From a virus: DNA of 22,148 bases. Positions 19,966 through 22,148 of the stretch are shown piece by piece. The number at the start of each line of letters is the position of its first letter. The first letter of the stretch is position 1. The notes beneath the pieces were generated by a model. It made no database searches. It had not been told where the DNA came from and worked only from the letters and a program-made list of their open reading frames with translations. The translations under genes and the position numbers were made by a program. The stretch spans positions 1-22,148 of IMG/VR virus record IMGVR_UViG_3300031841_005152; one strand, written 5' to 3'.

Positions 19966-20547
19966 ATGACTTCATCATTTGCAAAGAAGGGTTGGCATTA
20001 TATACCAGACATTATCAGTAAACAAGAAGCAATACAAATTAAATATCAGAATCTAATGGGTGCGATTCATGATCTTGGAGGTCTTAAAACTCATTATGAT
20101 CCTGAAAGAGGAAATGTGATGTGTTGTTATGCTCCAGAGTCCTCCACATTTGTTGTGAAGAGAATGAAACCTATTCTTGAAGAACTACTTGGAGAGGAAC
20201 TCATTCCATCATATTGGTTTACCACAACATATCATAATAAAGGATGGATGAATTGTCACACTGACAGACCTTCCTGTGAGGTCTCTGTAACGATGAATAT
20301 CTGTGGTGATGCAGAGTGGCCTATTAAACTTAAAGACCTCACAGGGAAGCGTAGAGAGGTCGTTACACCTGTTGGACATGGTGTTGCATATCTTGGAACT
20401 ATCGTCCCTCACTGGAGGTCACCACTACGAACACATAAGAACGATAGGTTTATGCAACTCTTTCTACATTATGTCAGAAAGAATGGTGAATATGCTGACT
20501 ATGCTTATGATAGAAATGAGAAGTGTTATTCCTTACTCACCAGGTAA
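19966..20547 (+). CDS. 2OG-Fe(II) oxygenase
   Basis: A 193-residue plus-strand protein from the ATG at 19966, divergent from the radical SAM gene. The iron ligands are H98 and D100 (MNCHTDRPSCEVSVTMNI) and probably H149 (TIVPHWRSPL), with R161 in DRFMQLFLHY as the likely 2-oxoglutarate contact. This is the double-stranded beta-helix layout of the superfamily. The substrate is unknown: protein, nucleotide or small molecule are all possible, and such genes are frequent in marine T4-like phages. Its last 15 bases overlap the convergent end of the tail-fibre assembly-like gene. No clear ribosome binding site is visible; a TTGTAT-16-TATATT sequence upstream is a weak promoter candidate. Confidence 0.78.
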   Translation: MTSSFAKKGWHYIPDIISKQEAIQIKYQNLMGAIHDLGGLKTHYDPERGNVMCCYAPESSTFVVKRMKPILEELLGEELIPSYWFTTTYHNKGWMNCHTDRPSCEVSVTMNICGDAEWPIKLKDLTGKRREVVTPVGHGVAYLGTIVPHWRSPLRTHKNDRFMQLFLHYVRKNGEYADYAYDRNEKCYSLLTR

Positions 20548-21096
20548 TTCTGCTTCAGGTTCTTCCACAACATTTGGATCATTAATCATCGGAATTTGAG
20601 TTACTTGTGCCAGATATTCTGCATTACTTACAGAAACTGCAACTGGTGCATCAGGAAGAGTAAGTGGAAATTCAGAACCATTTGGAAGATTTCTTAAAGC
20701 AGTTCTCCAGGTTGTAAATTCTGATGACAGAGCAACACCTGTCTCCAATGATTTTGTGACAATCCAATCAGTCTCGGACAGAAGTTTATCTCGAATACTT
20801 CTTACCTCAACATATCTTTTTGTTTCTTGTGCGGTATCATAAGTAGCAATCTCAGCATCCCATTCTGCTTGAGTCAGAATCTCAAGACCATCTTCTTCTG
20901 TGATAGTAGTATCATCAGGGCAGGTTGATAAGCAAAAAGGAATACCATTACTATCAGTTATTCTATGAACGATCTCAAGACCTGCGATATTAGGAGCCAC
21001 ATATCCAAATCTGGGACGACTCCACATTAATGGAGAAATCGCAAAGACACTGGTATTATCTCTATCTACCCAATAGTGTTTTAAAAGTTGTGTCAT
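20533..21096 (-). CDS. Tail-fibre assembly/chaperone-like protein
   Basis: A 187-residue protein from the ATG at 21096, six bases after the oxygenase stop. The C-terminal half has RDKLLSETDWIVTKSLETGV, then EFTTWRTALRNLP near 129-141, the typical R-x-x-L-L-x-x-T-D-W ... W-x-x-Y/T-R-x-x-L-R-x-L pattern of tail-fibre assembly and tail chaperone proteins (DUF4376 type). The N-terminal part (LKHYWVDRDNTSVFAI, RPRFGYVAPNIAGLEIVHRI) is strand-rich. The acidic C-terminus ends EEPEAELPGE. It lies downstream of a fibre-like gene in the same direction, so it probably helps fold or trim that fibre, or is itself a small virion part. Confidence 0.68.
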   Translation of the reverse strand: MTQLLKHYWVDRDNTSVFAISPLMWSRPRFGYVAPNIAGLEIVHRITDSNGIPFCLSTCPDDTTITEEDGLEILTQAEWDAEIATYDTAQETKRYVEVRSIRDKLLSETDWIVTKSLETGVALSSEFTTWRTALRNLPNGSEFPLTLPDAPVAVSVSNAEYLAQVTQIPMINDPNVVEEPEAELPGE

Positions 21097-21102
21097 TTTA
21101 AA

Positions 21103-21762
21103 TTAATAGACCTCTATTCCATATTTATCTGCAATCTGTTTATCTTGCTCATCCTTTGTTGGAACTCCTTTTACTCTCATCCAACAAACACTGACGATTC
21201 TCTCACCAGATTTAACTGGTTCTACTCCATGCAGATAATGATGTGTTGATGGAAATGCGATCAGAAGACCTGGTTCAGGTTTAATACGAATTCTGTATTT
21301 TGGAAATACAAACTCTCCACCCTCAAAATCATCATTTAAAAATAAAACAGTAGAAATATCTCTATCAATAGATTTTTTCCATTGCTTTGTTCCATCAGGA
21401 TTTACCCATAATGCTTCACCATCATAGTGAGGTTTATAGTGTCCTCCTTCTCTATAATATAAAAACTGGGGAACTTCACTATCGTTGATATAAAAGTCAT
21501 AAAAAGGATTGATGACATTATATACCATATCATCATAAAGAGATTTAACATCTGCCATGATTGGTTGTATATCGGCACACTCTACATCTCTTACATTTGG
21601 ATCTACTTTTGATTCATCCTGTTTTGTTTCATTTGATTTTTCGGCATCATAAACACCCATCCTCATTTTGGGTGCCTTCTTTACATATTCTGTGAGATAT
21701 TTACATCCTTCCTTTGTCACAACATTTGGTTGAATAAGGATATTACCAAGTAAATGATTCAT
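21103..21762 (-). CDS. Prolyl-4-hydroxylase-like 2OG-Fe(II) oxygenase
   Basis: A 219-residue protein from the ATG at 21762. The active-site residues are H112 and D114 (GGHYKPHYDGE), H178 (HHYLHGVEPVKSGER) and R188 as the 2-oxoglutarate contact, followed by IVSVCWMRV; the strand TVLFLNDDFEGGEFVFP near 138-154 is typical of the P4H group. Such enzymes hydroxylate proline or other residues in proteins. The gene is placed between a fibre-like gene and a fibre assembly-like gene in one operon, which suggests that the fibre or a host surface protein is the substrate (inference). A CTAAATA motif lies 29 bases before the start. The N-terminus has no signal peptide. Confidence 0.88.
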   Translation of the reverse strand: MNHLLGNILIQPNVVTKEGCKYLTEYVKKAPKMRMGVYDAEKSNETKQDESKVDPNVRDVECADIQPIMADVKSLYDDMVYNVINPFYDFYINDSEVPQFLYYREGGHYKPHYDGEALWVNPDGTKQWKKSIDRDISTVLFLNDDFEGGEFVFPKYRIRIKPEPGLLIAFPSTHHYLHGVEPVKSGERIVSVCWMRVKGVPTKDEQDKQIADKYGIEVY

Positions 21763-21790
21763 TCAAACTCAATTTCTCAATCTTTAAAAA

Positions 21791-21797
21791 TATTTAG
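21791..21797 (-). promoter_or_regulatory. Late promoter-like CTAAATA upstream of the P4H-like gene
   Basis: CTAAATATTTTTA on the minus strand lies 3 bases after the fibre gene stop codon and 29 bases before the 21762 ATG, sharing 13 bases with the motif at 12037. Confidence 0.45.
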
Positions 21798-21799
21798 TT

Positions 21800-22148
21800 C
21801 TAAATCGTAACCGGATTTGCAGTTCTCAACCACATATATTTCTGTGGATAGTTTGGTGAAGAAGTTTCTGCATAGATGTAATATCCGGTTGTACTTCCAT
21901 CAGAGTCTGATGTCGTGCCAGTAGAACCAGATGGTGTTCCTCCGGCATCATAGTTCCATCCACCAGGAGCAGAAGATGAAACTACCACATTAGAAAAGAA
22001 AGATGTATTGTATGTTGCTGGTGGGCCAGCATTCCATTTTTGCCAATTATCGGTTGATGCAGTTCTCTTCAAATCCGGATCTAAATCATCAGTTCCTCCA
22101 GAGTGTGTGAATTCCATATCATCAAGTTGGAAGTCTCCTCTAAAACTT
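21800..22148 (-). CDS. C-terminal end of a fibre-like structural protein with a MAM-like domain (5' end outside window)
   Basis: The frame is open to the right edge, so this is only the last 115 residues; the internal ATG at 22117 is probably not a start. The sequence FRGDFQLDDMEF, then NWQKW, GGWNYDAGGTPSGSTGTTSD, TGYYIYAETSS and YMWLRTANPVTI follows the MAM domain pattern (W...D...TPS-TG...D-T-G-YYIY-E-S...A-L-S-P), a lectin-like jelly roll used for surface contacts. It is rich in Ser, Thr and Gly, as tail-fibre tips often are. The following fibre assembly-like and oxygenase genes support a host-recognition adhesin. Confidence 0.68.
   Translation of the reverse strand, partial: SFRGDFQLDDMEFTHSGGTDDLDPDLKRTASTDNWQKWNAGPPATYNTSFFSNVVVSSSAPGGWNYDAGGTPSGSTGTTSDSDGSTTGYYIYAETSSPNYPQKYMWLRTANPVTI

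Noticed and set aside
1-22148. CRISPR array
   Set aside because: No regularly spaced direct repeats of CRISPR size were seen; the repeats present are short leader or boundary motifs.

Overview
This is a piece of a T4-like cyanomyovirus genome (a myophage of marine Synechococcus or Prochlorococcus). The grounds are recognisable T4 core proteins (gp4, gp26, gp32, gp33, gp48, gp53, gp59) together with genes typical of cyanophages: phoH, thyX, a small glutaredoxin, a DUF1825-like protein and many tiny ORFs. The DNA is AT-rich by eye, genes are packed with frequent ATGA or TAATG overlaps, and no gene-free stretch exceeds 300 bases. No tRNA, rRNA or CRISPR was seen. All identifications are from reading the sequence; no database search was possible.

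Layout. (1) 1-5318, minus strand: tail and baseplate-hub genes, in transcription order a tail-tube-fold protein (gp54-like), gp26, a gp51-like small protein, a tape-measure-like protein, and a truncated structural protein with an M23-type peptidase whose motifs are in permuted order. A slippery heptamer at the end of gp26 could fuse it to the next ORF, as in lambda G/GT. (2) 5360-8165, plus strand: gp4, an unknown 130-residue protein, gp48 and gp53. A 41-bp divergent gap at 5319-5359 carries a CTAAATA late-promoter-like motif for each direction. (3) 8167-12987, minus strand: nucleotide and replication genes read as two tiny ORFs, thyX, an FmdB-like protein, phoH, a RecB-like exonuclease, gp33, gp59, a DUF1825-like protein and gp32. 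gp32 has its own promoter and a repeat-bearing leader that looks like an autoregulatory operator. (4) 13009-14612: an accessory stretch of tiny genes, terminators and promoters around an HNH homing endonuclease, with related boundary repeats at the gene junctions. (5) 14685-16147, minus: three conserved-looking small proteins and glutaredoxin. (6) 16184-19908, minus: a coupled two-gene unit made of a TPR-like protein with two FkbM-type methyltransferase domains, preceded by a fusion of a beta-propeller (GH43/GH130-like) with a radical SAM/SPASM domain. This is the best candidate for an undescribed system. (7) 19966-22148: a plus-strand 2OG-Fe(II) oxygenase, then on the minus strand a fibre-like protein ending in a MAM-like domain, a prolyl-4-hydroxylase-like oxygenase and a tail-fibre assembly-like protein.

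How they fit together: regions 1 and 2 build the tail, baseplate and head-completion parts. Region 3 supplies thymidylate, the helicase loader, single-strand binding protein and the late-transcription coactivator. Regions 6 and 7 look like modification functions, possibly acting on glycans or on adhesin proteins of the virion or host surface (inference).
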